Notes: generated from the letters alone by a model not told the origin. 64,000 nucleotides of DNA from Pseudodesulfovibrio sp. S3 (GCF_004025585.1 NZ_QTZO01000007.1:62001-126000); one strand, 5' to 3'. Positions 45,329-55,098 are shown, counted from the stretch's first letter. Program-made: numbers and translations.

Positions 45329-46426
45329 ATGTCACTCAGTATCGGTATCGTCGGGCTGCCCAATGTCGGCAAGTCCACCCTGTTCAATGCGCTCACCAAG
45401 GCACAGAATGCCGAAAGCGCCAACTATGCCTTTTGCACCATTGAACCGAACAAGGCCGTGGTGCCTGTGCCGGATAGCCGTCTGGACGTCCTGGCCGGGC
45501 TGGTAAAACCCCAGCGTGTGCAGAGCTCCACAGTGGATTTCGTGGACATTGCCGGCCTGGTGGCCGGGGCCAGCAAGGGCGAAGGGCTGGGCAACAAGTT
45601 TTTGGCCAACATTCGCGAAACCCAGGCCATTCTGCATGTGGTCCGCTGTTTTGACGACGACGACGTCATTCACGTGGCCAACTCCGTGGACCCGCTCCGG
45701 GATATCGAGGTCATTGAGACCGAGTTGATACTGGCCGATGTCCAGGTTCTGGAAAATCGTCTTGAGCGCATGGAAAAGCAGCTCAAGGGCGATAAGACCC
45801 TGGCCCCGAAGATCGAGGCGGCCAAGCAGTTGCTGGCACACATGGATCAGGCGCAACCCGCAAGCAGCTTTACGGGCGGGGGCAAGGCACTGCCCGAGCT
45901 CCTGGCCGAACTGCGCCTGATCACGGCCAAGAACGTCATTTATTGCGCCAATGTGGACGAAGAGGGTGTGGCCGGGGACAACGGCCACGTCACGGCGGTG
46001 CGCGCCCTGGCCGAGGAGCGTGGAGCTGAGTTCGTCAAGATTTCCGCACGCATGGAAGAAGAACTGGTGGGCCTTGATGAAGAGGAATACCAGGAGTTCA
46101 TGGAATCCTACGGCATCAAGGAGTCCGGTCTGCACCAGATCATCCGTACCGGCTTCAACTCACTCGGGTTGATCAGCTACTTTACCGCAGGGGTCAAGGA
46201 AGTCCGTGCCTGGACCATCAACGTGGGGGACAAGGCTCCCCAGGCGGCAGGCGTCATCCACACCGATTTCGAGCGGGGTTTCATCCGGGCCGAAGTGATC
46301 AGCTACGACAACTATGTCAAGTACGGCTCCGAAGCGAAATGCCGTTCCGAGGGAGTGCTTCGGGTCGAGGGCAAGGAGTATGTCATGCACGACGGTGACG
46401 TGACGCACTTTCTGTTCAACGTGTAA
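45329..46426 (+). CDS. ychF: YchF/Obg-family redox-regulated ATPase
   Basis: This 365-residue protein has the YchF G domain: G1 GIVGLPNVGKSTLFNAL, CTIEPN, DIAGLVAGASKGEGLGN, and the atypical NxxE-type G4 (NVDEEG) that favours ATP. A coiled-coil insert around LENRLERMEKQLKGD and a C-terminal TGS domain (RAWTINVGDKAPQAAGVIH, FERGFIRAEVISY) follow. It binds the ribosome. The ATG at 45329 has CAGGAG upstream; the frame extends upstream across the preceding terminator and is not used there. Confidence 0.96.
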   Translation: MSLSIGIVGLPNVGKSTLFNALTKAQNAESANYAFCTIEPNKAVVPVPDSRLDVLAGLVKPQRVQSSTVDFVDIAGLVAGASKGEGLGNKFLANIRETQAILHVVRCFDDDDVIHVANSVDPLRDIEVIETELILADVQVLENRLERMEKQLKGDKTLAPKIEAAKQLLAHMDQAQPASSFTGGGKALPELLAELRLITAKNVIYCANVDEEGVAGDNGHVTAVRALAEERGAEFVKISARMEEELVGLDEEEYQEFMESYGIKESGLHQIIRTGFNSLGLISYFTAGVKEVRAWTINVGDKAPQAAGVIHTDFERGFIRAEVISYDNYVKYGSEAKCRSEGVLRVEGKEYVMHDGDVTHFLFNV

Positions 46427-46489
46427 CGGCATTCATTTGTCGGCCAGTCCTTTTCACGCCACCCCGCGGTCTTGAGAATACAATGAGAA

Positions 46490-46527
46490 ACGCCCGTTCC
46501 GACTCATGTCGGAACGGGCGTCTTTTT
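46490..46527. terminator. Bidirectional terminator between ychF and the aldolase gene
   Basis: A perfect 14-bp inverted repeat (ACGCCCGTTCCGAC / GTCGGAACGGGCGT) with TCAT loop is followed by CTTTTT. Confidence 0.9.
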
Positions 46528-46541
46528 AGGATTGAGGCAGT

Positions 46542-47807
46542 CTAGTCGTCGAAGTCGCCCTTGGGGCCCTTGTCGGTGTCGATGGCCGCGGCCTTGGCCT
46601 TGATCTTGGCTTCGGTCCAGTCGGCAGGGTCTTCGAACCGTTCGGCCTTGAGGCCGAGGTCGTAGGAACCGGCTTCGAGGATGATGTCGCAGGCGATGGG
46701 CGCGGTGTCCTTGGCGTTGAACACGTTGACCAGAAGGTCGTAGACAAAGTCTTCGACGCCCTTGGACATGCGTTCGCGGACGGCTTGGCTCTGGCCCTGC
46801 CAACGGCGCTCGAAAATGAGGTTGAGCTTTTTGTAGTCGCCTCCGGAGAAACCCTTGTCGTCGGCGTAGGCGACCATCTCGTCCCAGAGTGCGTCTTCAA
46901 CGCCCTTGCCGGGAACCTTGGCAAATCGGTCGCCGTCCATGATGGCGTTGCCGAAGTCGTTGACCTTGACTCCCCAGCTGATCATTTGCAGGGCAGTGGC
47001 CACGTTGGCCTTGGTGGTGGCGGTCCGGGCCGCGATCTCGCGCAGGCGCTGGGAGTCGTTGCCCGAGGTGCCGTGCTGTGCGCCCGAGGTTCCGTAAGGC
47101 TTCAGGGTCTTGTGGATTTCTGCGGTCAAATCCACCTGGATGCCTTCGCCGGAGGCCTCGATGCCGTGGGTGGTGCCGTTGTTCAGGGCGATCCAGTCAG
47201 GGCACAGGCCGTGGGCGTTGAGGCCTTGGCACAGGTACTTCGCCTCCACAGGACTGGACAGGCCGAACGCACCCTTGATCTCGCCGATTTCGGTCTCATA
47301 TCCGGCCCAGGCAGGTATGCTGGGGGAGACCTCGATATTGGCCAGCAGGTTGAGGTCGTCGGTCATGTGCGAGGCGTCGAGGGCGATGGAAGTGATGCCT
47401 GCGTCGAACAGGGAGGGGATTTCCGCCTTGGCCACGGCCACGTCATCCCATTTCTTCATGAAGTAGTGGTCGGCGTGTACGGCAACCGGGATGGTAATCC
47501 CCAGCTTGTTGCACAGGTAGTCTACCCGGCGGGCGATGTTCCACAATGTGGTCGGGCAGTACGTGGCTTCCGATCGGGCGATCTCGATGATGATGGCGGC
47601 ATTGGCACGCTGGGCAGCCTTGAGCGCCCCTTCGATGATGAAAATGTTGCGACCGTTGGCTGCGATGGTCATGGCCTGTCCCTTGGCGGTCATGGCCCGG
47701 TCGATGACCTTGCCGCTGACGATCAGTGCCTGGGAATTGGGAAAGTTTTGCATAACGTTCGGCGGCCGACCGACTGCGAGCGCTTTTTTGAATGTATCGT
47801 GGGACAT
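46542..47807 (-). CDS. Class II fructose-bisphosphate aldolase-like protein
   Basis: This 421-residue protein is larger than E. coli FbaA. It has the class II zinc ligands in VAVHADHYF, the SIALDASHMTDDLNLLANIEV catalytic Asp/His region (core ALDASHMTDD), GYETEIGEIKG, ALNNGTTHGIEASGEG and YGTSGAQHGTSGN. The long C-terminal alpha-helical part (about residues 330-421) is seen in the version found in delta-proteobacteria. It would interconvert fructose-1,6-bisphosphate and triose phosphates. It has GGAGGAAGGG upstream and a promoter at 47841-47871. Confidence 0.85.
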   Translation of the reverse strand: MSHDTFKKALAVGRPPNVMQNFPNSQALIVSGKVIDRAMTAKGQAMTIAANGRNIFIIEGALKAAQRANAAIIIEIARSEATYCPTTLWNIARRVDYLCNKLGITIPVAVHADHYFMKKWDDVAVAKAEIPSLFDAGITSIALDASHMTDDLNLLANIEVSPSIPAWAGYETEIGEIKGAFGLSSPVEAKYLCQGLNAHGLCPDWIALNNGTTHGIEASGEGIQVDLTAEIHKTLKPYGTSGAQHGTSGNDSQRLREIAARTATTKANVATALQMISWGVKVNDFGNAIMDGDRFAKVPGKGVEDALWDEMVAYADDKGFSGGDYKKLNLIFERRWQGQSQAVRERMSKGVEDFVYDLLVNVFNAKDTAPIACDIILEAGSYDLGLKAERFEDPADWTEAKIKAKAAAIDTDKGPKGDFDD

Positions 47808-47840
47808 ACCCTTCCTCCTTGGAGCGTTTAGGTGCTTTGA

Positions 47841-47871
47841 ATAGTAGAAACCAATCGAATTGCAAAGTCAA
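47841..47871 (-). promoter_or_regulatory. Promoter of the aldolase gene
   Basis: On the minus strand TTGACT (47866-47871) and TACTAT (47841-47846) are 19 nt apart, 34 nt before the start codon. The -35 and -10 are good, while the spacer is slightly long. Confidence 0.5.
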
Positions 47872-47914
47872 AATGAAACGTGAGATTGCATTGAGTCGAC
47901 GGACAAGCGTCAAC

Positions 47915-47944
47915 GCCCGGCGCATGGCATGCCATGCGCCGGGC
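47915..47944. repeat. Perfect 30-bp palindrome
   Basis: GCCCGGCGCATGGCA is followed directly by its exact reverse complement with no loop. It lies 28 nt past the stop of the CII-like gene (minus strand) and probably ends its transcript, but no T run follows. A dyad-recognising protein site is the alternative. Confidence 0.6.
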
Positions 47945-47971
47945 TGTTTGGCAGGAGATGGGATTTTGTGA

Positions 47972-48280
47972 CTACATGGTCGCTTCCCGCTCCGTCATTG
48001 GTTTGGCCGTTTCTCTGCGTCTGATCGACTTCACGCCGTCCAGTGGCATGAGCGTGTATCCGAGTTCGCGGGCCATGAATTCGAGGATGGCGACGTTGTG
48101 CGTCACCTTGACGATCTCGAACATGGTTTCGGCGCCGAGTTTGGCGTGCGAATCGAACGGATTGAGCTCACGAAGCAGTGTCGAATACGGCTTCTTGATC
48201 ACTCGGGAAACTTCCTTGGCCGGGATGCGTCCCTCCAGGACAACGTCCTGCATTTTCTTGGTCAGATTCTTCTCGAACAT
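47972..48280 (-). CDS. Phage CII-like regulatory protein (paralogue A)
   Basis: This 102-residue protein starts MFEKNLTKKMQDVVLEGRIP. Its core KKPYSTLLRELNPFD-HAKLGAETMFEIVKVTHN (here shortened) has the helix-turn-helix and conserved PYSTLxRELNPFDxxAKLG of phage regulatory CII/CP76 proteins. A basic tail (KSIRRRETAKP) is extra. It lies at the 3' edge of the kinase-phosphatase operon, and a paralogue lies at the operon's other edge. GGGGGGT precedes the ATG at 48280. Its target is unknown. Confidence 0.75.
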   Translation of the reverse strand: MFEKNLTKKMQDVVLEGRIPAKEVSRVIKKPYSTLLRELNPFDSHAKLGAETMFEIVKVTHNVAILEFMARELGYTLMPLDGVKSIRRRETAKPMTEREATM

Positions 48281-48497
48281 GTTTACCCCCCACATGTTGG
48301 ATATTCTGCCATGTAAATCGAAGTTACTCCCTTTTTTAATTTAGCGTCAATGAAAATTGAAAGACAGCCAAAAAAACTTCATAGTCGTTGGCGACGTGAG
48401 CGAATAATATCAAAGAAAACAGCCAACTGTGGTCATTGTGAAAAGCAATGACGAATCGCACCTGATTATGCCTCACAAGGCCGCATACCCGGTTATG

Positions 48498-50429
48498 TCA
48501 TTTCTTGCATGACCCCATGAACTGCATGGCGAGCATGGTAATGTCGTCCGACGGTTCTGCTCCCCGGGTAAAGGTCTTGATGGATTTGCCTATCTCCTTG
48601 ACCAGCTTGGGGGCAAAGGGCTCTTCCATCCCGGTCAGCAATTTCATGAGCCGATCCTCGGAATAGAGGGTCTTGTCCGGGTCCATGGCTTCGGTGACGC
48701 CGTCCGTGTAAATGAAGATGATGTCACCGGGATTCATGGTCATGGTCTTTGTGGAATATTCCATGGAGTCCATGATGCCGGCCACGGGTTCTCCGAACGG
48801 GGGAATCCATTCAGGGGTGCCGCCGCAGGGCATGTAGATGGGCGGGTTGTGGCCCGCATTGGCATAGCGGGTCTCGCCGGTCTCGATGTCGATGATGGCC
48901 AGGAACAGGGTGACGAACATGCAGGACTCGTTGTCTTCGGACAGGTCGCCATTTACCTTGGTCAGTATCTCGCCAGGATCAAGCCCTTTTTCGGACACGA
49001 CCTTGAGCAGGGTCTTGGTCACGGCCATGAAAAAGGCCGCGGGTACGCCCTTGCCGGATACGTCGCCCACCAGAAAACAGAAGTGGGTGTCGTCCACGAA
49101 AAAGAAGTCATAGAGGTCGCCGCCCACTTCCTTGGCCGGTTCGATGGAGGCAAAGACTTCGAATTCCTTGCGGTCCGGGAAAGCCGGGAACAGTTTGGGC
49201 AGGATGCCCATCTGAATCTCGCTGGCGATGCGCAGTTCCGACTCGATGCGTTCCTTGGCCGAGGTGGTGGCGGTGAGATCCCTGATGAAGTCCTTGAGGG
49301 ACGTTTTCATGTGCCGGAATGATTCGGCCAGGTCGCCCACCTCGTCATTGGCTTTGATGTCCGGCAGCATGAGATCCAGGTTGCCGGACGCGATTTCCCG
49401 GGCTGCACCGGACAGTTCGCGCAGGGGGTGTGTGATGCGCCGGGCTATGCCTATGGTGACCAGGACCAGGATGACAAAGCCCATGACCCCGATGATGGTC
49501 ATGACTTTTGAAAGCCGGTACACATCGGCCAGCATCTCCTCCTTGGGGAAGATGATGCCCAGTGACCAGCCGCCATGCTTGAGCCCCGCGCTGAAGAGAA
49601 AGCTGTCCCTGCCGTCGATGTCGTCCACTGAGACAAAATTGGATTCCCCTTTGAGCATGGATTGGCCCAGTTTTCTGAGTCTTTCGGAGCCAAGCTCCTC
49701 AGCCAGGGAGAACATGGTCTGGTTCATGACCAGTCTCCGGTCGGGGTGGGTGATGAACGTGCCGTGGCGAGAGAGCATGAAGGCGTACCCGGTTTCGTAG
49801 AGGCGGATGCTGCGCACCATCTCCTGCAGCCAGTTCAGGGAGATGTCTGCCGTCACGACCCCGGCGAACACGGTTTTGTTTTCCACGGTCCGATAGAATG
49901 GGACCGAGTAGGTCGCCATGAGCACGCCGCCGCCCCCCTCGTCGAAGTATGGCTCGGTCCACACAGGCCGTCCCAGTTCCTTGGGGAGCTGGTACCAGTC
50001 CATGTAGAAGTACCGATAGCCGGGGTCACCGAGCATGGTGTAGCCGAGACGCCCGCCGGTGCGGAAGTAGTAGGGGGCGAAATAGAGTTTGTTCGGTTGA
50101 AGAAAATAGGGTTCGAAGGCGATGGCCATGCCGTAGATGTCGGGATTGTTGGCCAGCACTCGCCGGTTCAGTTCGATGATTTCCTCTTTGGACAGGGAGG
50201 CGTCTTCCAGGGAAAAGGCGATATTCTCCGCAACCTTCTGAGCGCTGGAGAGCACGGAATCGATGCGCACTACGGTTTCGTTGGCCAACATGCGCGAGTT
50301 GTCCTCGGCCTGGCGCAGGATGATGTCGCGCGAATAGGTGTAGTTGTAGACGACAATGGCGGCCACGATGATGAAGGCGCAGGACAGGATGAAGAAGGTC
50401 AGTTTGAAGGCGATGGGATACCGTTTCAT
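48498..50429 (-). CDS. SpoIIE/RsbU-type phosphatase with Cache and HAMP
   Basis: This 643-residue membrane protein has helix 1 (residues 8-30), a periplasmic Cache-type sensor of about 280 residues, helix 2 around 312-332, a HAMP linker (RRITHPLRELSGAAREIASGN core), and a PP2C-like SpoIIE phosphatase domain (residues about 410-640) with EIQMGILPKLFP, EVGGDLYDFFFVDD, VGDVSGKGVPAAFFMA, NAGHNPPIYM, YTDGVTEAMD and DDITMLAMQ. Such proteins dephosphorylate anti-sigma antagonists of the partner-switching type. Its start overlaps the preceding stop by one base (TAATG). No partner kinase/antagonist is in the window. Confidence 0.9.
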   Translation of the reverse strand: MKRYPIAFKLTFFILSCAFIIVAAIVVYNYTYSRDIILRQAEDNSRMLANETVVRIDSVLSSAQKVAENIAFSLEDASLSKEEIIELNRRVLANNPDIYGMAIAFEPYFLQPNKLYFAPYYFRTGGRLGYTMLGDPGYRYFYMDWYQLPKELGRPVWTEPYFDEGGGGVLMATYSVPFYRTVENKTVFAGVVTADISLNWLQEMVRSIRLYETGYAFMLSRHGTFITHPDRRLVMNQTMFSLAEELGSERLRKLGQSMLKGESNFVSVDDIDGRDSFLFSAGLKHGGWSLGIIFPKEEMLADVYRLSKVMTIIGVMGFVILVLVTIGIARRITHPLRELSGAAREIASGNLDLMLPDIKANDEVGDLAESFRHMKTSLKDFIRDLTATTSAKERIESELRIASEIQMGILPKLFPAFPDRKEFEVFASIEPAKEVGGDLYDFFFVDDTHFCFLVGDVSGKGVPAAFFMAVTKTLLKVVSEKGLDPGEILTKVNGDLSEDNESCMFVTLFLAIIDIETGETRYANAGHNPPIYMPCGGTPEWIPPFGEPVAGIMDSMEYSTKTMTMNPGDIIFIYTDGVTEAMDPDKTLYSEDRLMKLLTGMEEPFAPKLVKEIGKSIKTFTRGAEPSDDITMLAMQFMGSCKK

Positions 50430-51400
50430 TATTCCATCCCCCTGTAGAAATCGGCATAGTCCACGGGGGTGTCCATGAACTCGGTATTCAGAAGTACCTG
50501 CTGGACCCGTTCGAAGTCGTCTTTACGCAGGACGCCCATGGTGGCGTTCTCGTCGGACATGATGATGTCCTCCATCCTCTTGAGCATCCAGCGTTGGTGC
50601 ACCCTGTTCACCGAAACCTTGGCTTCCCGCATGCGGTGCAGGACGATATCCAGGGCTTCTTCCGTGTGGGCAAAGGCGTATTGCCAACCGCGGATGGTGG
50701 CCCGGACCAGTTTGAGGCACAGCTCTTTTCGTTCGGTGGCGGTTTTTTCCAGGCAGTAGATGCCGTCTTCCGGGAAATTGAGACCGGCTTCGTTGAAAAA
50801 CAGGGGGTGCAGATCGGATTCGTCCAGACCGTAGGTCAGCAGGGTGTGGTATTCGTTGTACCACATGCCCGAGGCCGCCTGCACGCCGCCGCGCATGAAC
50901 AGATCCAGGGAGTTTGACTGCGGAACCACCGTGACCCTGATATCGTTTTGCCGGAACAGGGCGATGGCCTGGATTTGAAATTCGTTGGCCCAAAGTCCGA
51001 CCTTTTTCCCGTCCAGATCTTTGAAAGAATTGATCTTCGCGGACTTCTTGGTGATCAGCATCAGGGCCGAACGTTGCACGAATTGCCCGATGTTGACGAT
51101 GGGCATCGTTTCCCGCCGTTTGAGTCCCGTGGACAGGAACAGGGTGGCAAAATCAGCTTTGCCCGTATCCAGGTAGTCGCTGGCCAGGACGTCGGGGCCG
51201 CCGGAAAGGATGGTAAGGTCAATGCCCTCCTCCTCGTAAAAGCCTTTGTCCTTGGCCACGAAAAATCCTGCGAATTGGGCCTGGGGCAGCCATTGCAGGA
51301 TGATGGAGGCTGGTTCCAGCGCACTGGCGGGTGCTGGCAGCAGGAGCAGCAGCAGCGCGACGGTGCCCAGAAGAGATATCTGTGAATTGGATGTGCGCAT
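50429..51400 (-). CDS. NMT1/THI5-like periplasmic binding protein
   Basis: This 323-residue protein has a signal peptide (helix LLGTVALLLLLLPAPASA) and the SsuA/NMT1 fold: ASIILQWLPQAQFAGFFVAKDKGFY, GGPDVLASDYLDTGKADFA, FKDLDGKKVGLW and a C-terminal helix bundle. These bind thiamine precursors, sulfonates or nitrate-like ligands. Here it is not beside ABC permeases but inside a signalling operon, so it may present a ligand to a sensor. It starts 8 nt after the rhodanese gene and overlaps the phosphatase gene by 1 nt. Confidence 0.82.
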   Translation of the reverse strand: MRTSNSQISLLGTVALLLLLLPAPASALEPASIILQWLPQAQFAGFFVAKDKGFYEEEGIDLTILSGGPDVLASDYLDTGKADFATLFLSTGLKRRETMPIVNIGQFVQRSALMLITKKSAKINSFKDLDGKKVGLWANEFQIQAIALFRQNDIRVTVVPQSNSLDLFMRGGVQAASGMWYNEYHTLLTYGLDESDLHPLFFNEAGLNFPEDGIYCLEKTATERKELCLKLVRATIRGWQYAFAHTEEALDIVLHRMREAKVSVNRVHQRWMLKRMEDIIMSDENATMGVLRKDDFERVQQVLLNTEFMDTPVDYADFYRGME

Positions 51401-51408
51401 GGTTGTGC

Positions 51409-52569
51409 CTATTTCAGTATGGAGGTTTCGAATTCATGGACTTTCTCTTCCCACAGGGCGCTGTCATTGTCGCCCTTCCAGGCCAGGCGCGGGTCCACCT
51501 GGACAATGAGCATTCCCTGTATGACCGAGTGCGTGGCGTAGCCGAAGGAGGTCAGTTTCTTCATGGAACTGAGGAGCAGGGAATCGTTGATGCCCGTTTC
51601 CAGGCTTAATCGTTCCATGTCGATGACCACATAGTTGTTGAATTTGATGTTGGCCAGCAGGTAGCTGATCACCTTGCGGTCGGAATTGTTCAGCCTCTGG
51701 TCGGCGGTGAGTTTGAGGAGCATTGCCTGGCTGCTGACCACGGACCGGTCGGATTCTATGACCGGCTTGAGTTTGGATGCGCTGTCGGCAATGGATCGGA
51801 TGCCGCCGTCCAGAAAGGCGTAGTCGAAATAGTCGAAGGATTCGAGAAAATATTGCAGCCAGCGGACCTGTTTGCCCACCGCATCAAAGAACAGGAGCCG
51901 TTTTTCGGTCCAGATCCGGGAGGTGACCAGTTCAAGGAGCGGGTCCAGGGGGATGTTGCGAATGCCGTCGATTCTCGGGGTCAAATCCCGTTGGAAGGGG
52001 TCTCGGATGTCGATGACTATGGTGTTTGGTTTCCTGGCTTCGTTTTCGAATTGCTCATACGTCATCATGCGCCGATTCAAGGCTTCCTTGGAGATGACCC
52101 GGTCCGCTCTTGCCGGGGTGGAGCCCATGAGCGTGGCCTTGTCCGGGGCGGCCATGATCCAGTCGAATATGCCGCCGTCATAGACGAAGACGTTTTCGAA
52201 TCCCATGGACAGGGACAACTGGGCTGCCTGGTAGCTCTTGGCGCATGAATGGCCGTTGCAATAGAAAATAAGGGACTGCTCGGACTGCTTGGGGCGAATT
52301 TCTTCCAGCCGCTGGGCAAAATCCTTGCCGGTCAGCGGCAGCAGGATCGCCTTGTTGATGCGGGCCACTTCGTATTCGAAGCGGGACCGGATATCCACGA
52401 CGATGGTGCTGTCGTACTCGTTCATCAACCGATCCGTAGTCATGTAGGGGACCTCGGGATAGTAGGGGCGCAGGGGGTAGTCCTCCTGTGCCCGACCGGT
52501 TGCGGCCAGCAGGAGCGAGGCCGCAGTGATGAGCGCGATAAAAAGAGGCTGGGCTTTGGTTGGGATCAT
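51409..52569 (-). CDS. Exported double-rhodanese protein with C-terminal domain
   Basis: This 386-residue protein has a signal peptide (helix FIALITAASLLLAATGRAQ). Rhodanese domain 1 has VVDIRSRFEYEVARINKAI and the loop FYCNGHSC that holds the active Cys. Domain 2 has VIDIRDPFQRDLTPRIDGI, but its loop reads FFDAVGKQV, with no catalytic Cys. About 110 residues follow (LLKLTADQRLNNSDRKVISYL, a wing-like helical segment). It probably binds or relays sulfane sulfur in the periplasm. The start at 52569 overlaps the hydrolase stop (ATGA). Confidence 0.75.
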   Translation of the reverse strand: MIPTKAQPLFIALITAASLLLAATGRAQEDYPLRPYYPEVPYMTTDRLMNEYDSTIVVDIRSRFEYEVARINKAILLPLTGKDFAQRLEEIRPKQSEQSLIFYCNGHSCAKSYQAAQLSLSMGFENVFVYDGGIFDWIMAAPDKATLMGSTPARADRVISKEALNRRMMTYEQFENEARKPNTIVIDIRDPFQRDLTPRIDGIRNIPLDPLLELVTSRIWTEKRLLFFDAVGKQVRWLQYFLESFDYFDYAFLDGGIRSIADSASKLKPVIESDRSVVSSQAMLLKLTADQRLNNSDRKVISYLLANIKFNNYVVIDMERLSLETGINDSLLLSSMKKLTSFGYATHSVIQGMLIVQVDPRLAWKGDNDSALWEEKVHEFETSILK

Positions 52570-53084
52570 GCCGTTTCCATTTTTGTGATGATCGTTAGAA
52601 GTTGTCCGAAAAGGATGCACAGTTTGTGTCCTGAACCTTCGAGCCGGTGGCCGTCGTCAAAGATGTGCAGATCGGCCGAGTGCGAACGGGCGAACCGTAT
52701 CGAATTGTCCACCGGGACCACATCGTCGGACCAGCCGTGAACAAGTGTGACGTGACGCGGCAGGTTCGTGAAGACATGTATGGCATATCCGGGGAGATAG
52801 AAAGCAGGAGCAAGGAGGAAGAGGCCCGCGACATTCGTTGTTCTGGCGGCAGCGGCGGCCACGTATCCGCCCATGCTCGAACCTGCGAGAATGGTCGGTC
52901 TACCGTCTTTTTCGAGCAGGGCGGTCAGCCGTTCAACCCGCTGGTCGGGGTTTTCCAAATCCTGAAAATCCGGGGCGGTCATGTCCAGGGCCAGACCCTT
53001 GGCCGTGGCTGCCAAGGCAAGGCTTTTGGCCCCCCATGGTTGGCTTAAGGAGCCGTGGCACCATACAAGATTCATATCAGCCAT
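52566..53084 (-). CDS. Small alpha/beta hydrolase (YqiA/RBBP9-like)
   Basis: This 172-residue protein starts [19 protein letters not shown], has the nucleophile Ser in [16 protein letters not shown] (GxSxG), Asp in [14 protein letters not shown] and His in FDDGHRLEG, so the catalytic triad is complete. It is a compact serine hydrolase, probably an esterase; the substrate is unknown. It overlaps the kinase gene by 8 nt and the rhodanese gene by 4 nt, so all three are coupled. Confidence 0.82.
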   Translation of the reverse strand: MADMNLVWCHGSLSQPWGAKSLALAATAKGLALDMTAPDFQDLENPDQRVERLTALLEKDGRPTILAGSSMGGYVAAAAARTTNVAGLFLLAPAFYLPGYAIHVFTNLPRHVTLVHGWSDDVVPVDNSIRFARSHSADLHIFDDGHRLEGSGHKLCILFGQLLTIITKMETA

Positions 53085-55098
53085 GCCGCTCTCCCTTGTC
53101 CGGTTGGATCGCTTGTGCCCCGGTGAGTTGGCGGATGGTGTCGAACAACGCACTTTTCTTGATCGGCTTGGGCAGGTGGAGATCCGCACCTGCTTCCAGG
53201 CATCGTTGGGCATCCTCGTTCAAGGCGTATGCGGTCATGGCCACGATGGGGACAGGGGGCAGCCCGTTGTCCCGCTCCCATTCCCGGATGGCTTTCGTGG
53301 CTTCAAAACCGTCCATCACAGGCATCTGGATGTCCATGAGGACCAGGTCCCATCCTCCCTGCTTGAAGGCGTCCAGCCCCGCCTGGCCGTTTTCCACCAC
53401 TGTCATCCGGCAGGGAGTGGACTTGAGGTAGGTCTCGGTCACGAAGGCGTTATATTTTGAATCCTCCAGCATGAGGATGTTGATCGCCGGGAGAGGCGGT
53501 TCATCCCCCCCGACTGCTGCTCCGGTTTTCACGGGCGACTCGGCTGCCGAGGCCGTCAGGCGGACCGTGAAATGAAAGGTGCTTCCCTTGCCGGGCGTGC
53601 TTTCGGCCCAGATGCGTCCGCCCATCATGTGAACCAGCTCCTTGCTGATGGCCAGTCCGAGGCCGGTCCCGCCGAATTGCCGTGTGGTGGAACTGTCCGC
53701 CTGGGTGAAGGCGTCGAAGATGGAAGCGAGTTTGTCGCTGGAAACGCCGACGCCTGTGTCGGCAATGGAAAAGTGAAGCAGGGTGTCGCTGCCGGAGTCG
53801 GGAGTGCGTTCAACATTCAAGTTTACGGACCCTTGGTCGGTGAACTTGACGGCGTTGCCGAGCAGGTTGATGAGGATCTGCCTGAGGCGGTTGGGGTCAC
53901 CCTCCAGTCGGTCCGGGATGTCCGGCGCCAGGGAGCAGGATATATGCAACCCCTTTTGGTCCGCTTTGGTCTGGATGACTCCGCAGGTCTTGTCCAGAAC
54001 CTCGCTGAGGAAGAACCAGGTGTTTTCCAGTTCCAGATGACCGGCTTCGATCTTGGACAGGTCCAGGATGTCGTCGAGTATCTCAAGCAGGCTCTCCCCT
54101 GCGGTCTTGAAGACATCGACATATTTGGCCTGGTCATCGGTCAGTTCGGTTTCCCAGAGGATGTCGGCCATGCCCAGAATGGCGTTCATGGGCGTCCTGA
54201 TTTCATGACTCATGCTCGCCAGAAAGCTGCTCTTGGCGAGGTTTGCGACCTCTGCCGCCATTTTTGCGGTGTGGATCTCTCCGAGAGCTTCGTTCAGAGA
54301 GGCGTTTTTGCGTTTGAGTTCTTCGGTTCGGTCCCTGACCCTGCTTTCGAGGAGATTCTGGTGGTTTTGCAGTTTGGTGTTGGCCTCCTGCAAATCGTTG
54401 ATGAGATGCCGGACCGATTCCCGCATGTCGTCGATGGTCCTGGCCAGGTTGCCGAGTTCGTTGGGTGCTGAGGTGTCGATGAAGGCGTCCAGGTCGCCAT
54501 CAGCGATGGCGGAGGCCGATTCTTCCAAGGTGATCAATGGAACAAGGAAGTGTTTTTTGGTGAATCGGACCGCAGTCATGGTCAGTGCCAGGGTGAGCAG
54601 TAGGGCCAGTGCGACAGTGGCTCCGATGTATATCCCAATTTCCTGAAAATACCCTTCGGTCGAAATAGCCAGATTGAAGGAGCCGATCCAGTCACCGTAT
54701 TTCCTGATTTCCACGGATTTGGTCAGGAATCCGTTGTCATTTTTGAAGTCAGCAAAATTCAGGCCCACATACTGAGGGCGTGTCTTGGAGGCCATGATTT
54801 CCCGGCCGGTGACAACCTGCGCAAAAACCACGGCATCGTCCTGAAGCACGGCGTCAATGAAGTCGCTGGCCGAGGCGTGGTCCACCTGCCAGACGGCGCT
54901 CGCCAGGCTGGTCCGAGCCAAATGGGAGATGTTTTCGGCCCGTTCGGCAAGCTGGACATGCAACCTGTAGGCATTGAAGAGAATGAGGGCGCAGGAGAAA
55001 CAAGAGACAATAACAGTGATGAAAACCAGCTGGATGAATTTGGCTCGTCGGCTCAGGGAGTCTGCCCTGGGGGATTTCATGCTGGATTGATGGGTCAT
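53077..55098 (-). CDS. Hybrid sensor histidine kinase
   Basis: This 673-residue protein has membrane helix 1 (about residues 22-43), a 110-residue sensor segment, helix 2 (about 156-178), a HAMP region, a long coiled coil, HisKA with the phosphoacceptor H298 ([19 protein letters not shown]), HATPase_c ([46 protein letters not shown]) and a C-terminal receiver domain with D589 in [12 protein letters not shown]. No separate response regulator follows, so the output is probably phosphotransfer within the operon products. It is first gene of a five-gene operon. Confidence 0.92.
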   Translation of the reverse strand: MTHQSSMKSPRADSLSRRAKFIQLVFITVIVSCFSCALILFNAYRLHVQLAERAENISHLARTSLASAVWQVDHASASDFIDAVLQDDAVVFAQVVTGREIMASKTRPQYVGLNFADFKNDNGFLTKSVEIRKYGDWIGSFNLAISTEGYFQEIGIYIGATVALALLLTLALTMTAVRFTKKHFLVPLITLEESASAIADGDLDAFIDTSAPNELGNLARTIDDMRESVRHLINDLQEANTKLQNHQNLLESRVRDRTEELKRKNASLNEALGEIHTAKMAAEVANLAKSSFLASMSHEIRTPMNAILGMADILWETELTDDQAKYVDVFKTAGESLLEILDDILDLSKIEAGHLELENTWFFLSEVLDKTCGVIQTKADQKGLHISCSLAPDIPDRLEGDPNRLRQILINLLGNAVKFTDQGSVNLNVERTPDSGSDTLLHFSIADTGVGVSSDKLASIFDAFTQADSSTTRQFGGTGLGLAISKELVHMMGGRIWAESTPGKGSTFHFTVRLTASAAESPVKTGAAVGGDEPPLPAINILMLEDSKYNAFVTETYLKSTPCRMTVVENGQAGLDAFKQGGWDLVLMDIQMPVMDGFEATKAIREWERDNGLPPVPIVAMTAYALNEDAQRCLEAGADLHLPKPIKKSALFDTIRQLTGAQAIQPDKGERHG

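Noticed and set aside
43260-45335. A 691-codon frame on the minus strand opposite the GH65 fusion
   Set aside because: It is a shadow of the well-supported GH65 gene and has His/Val/Gly-rich composition typical of antisense frames.
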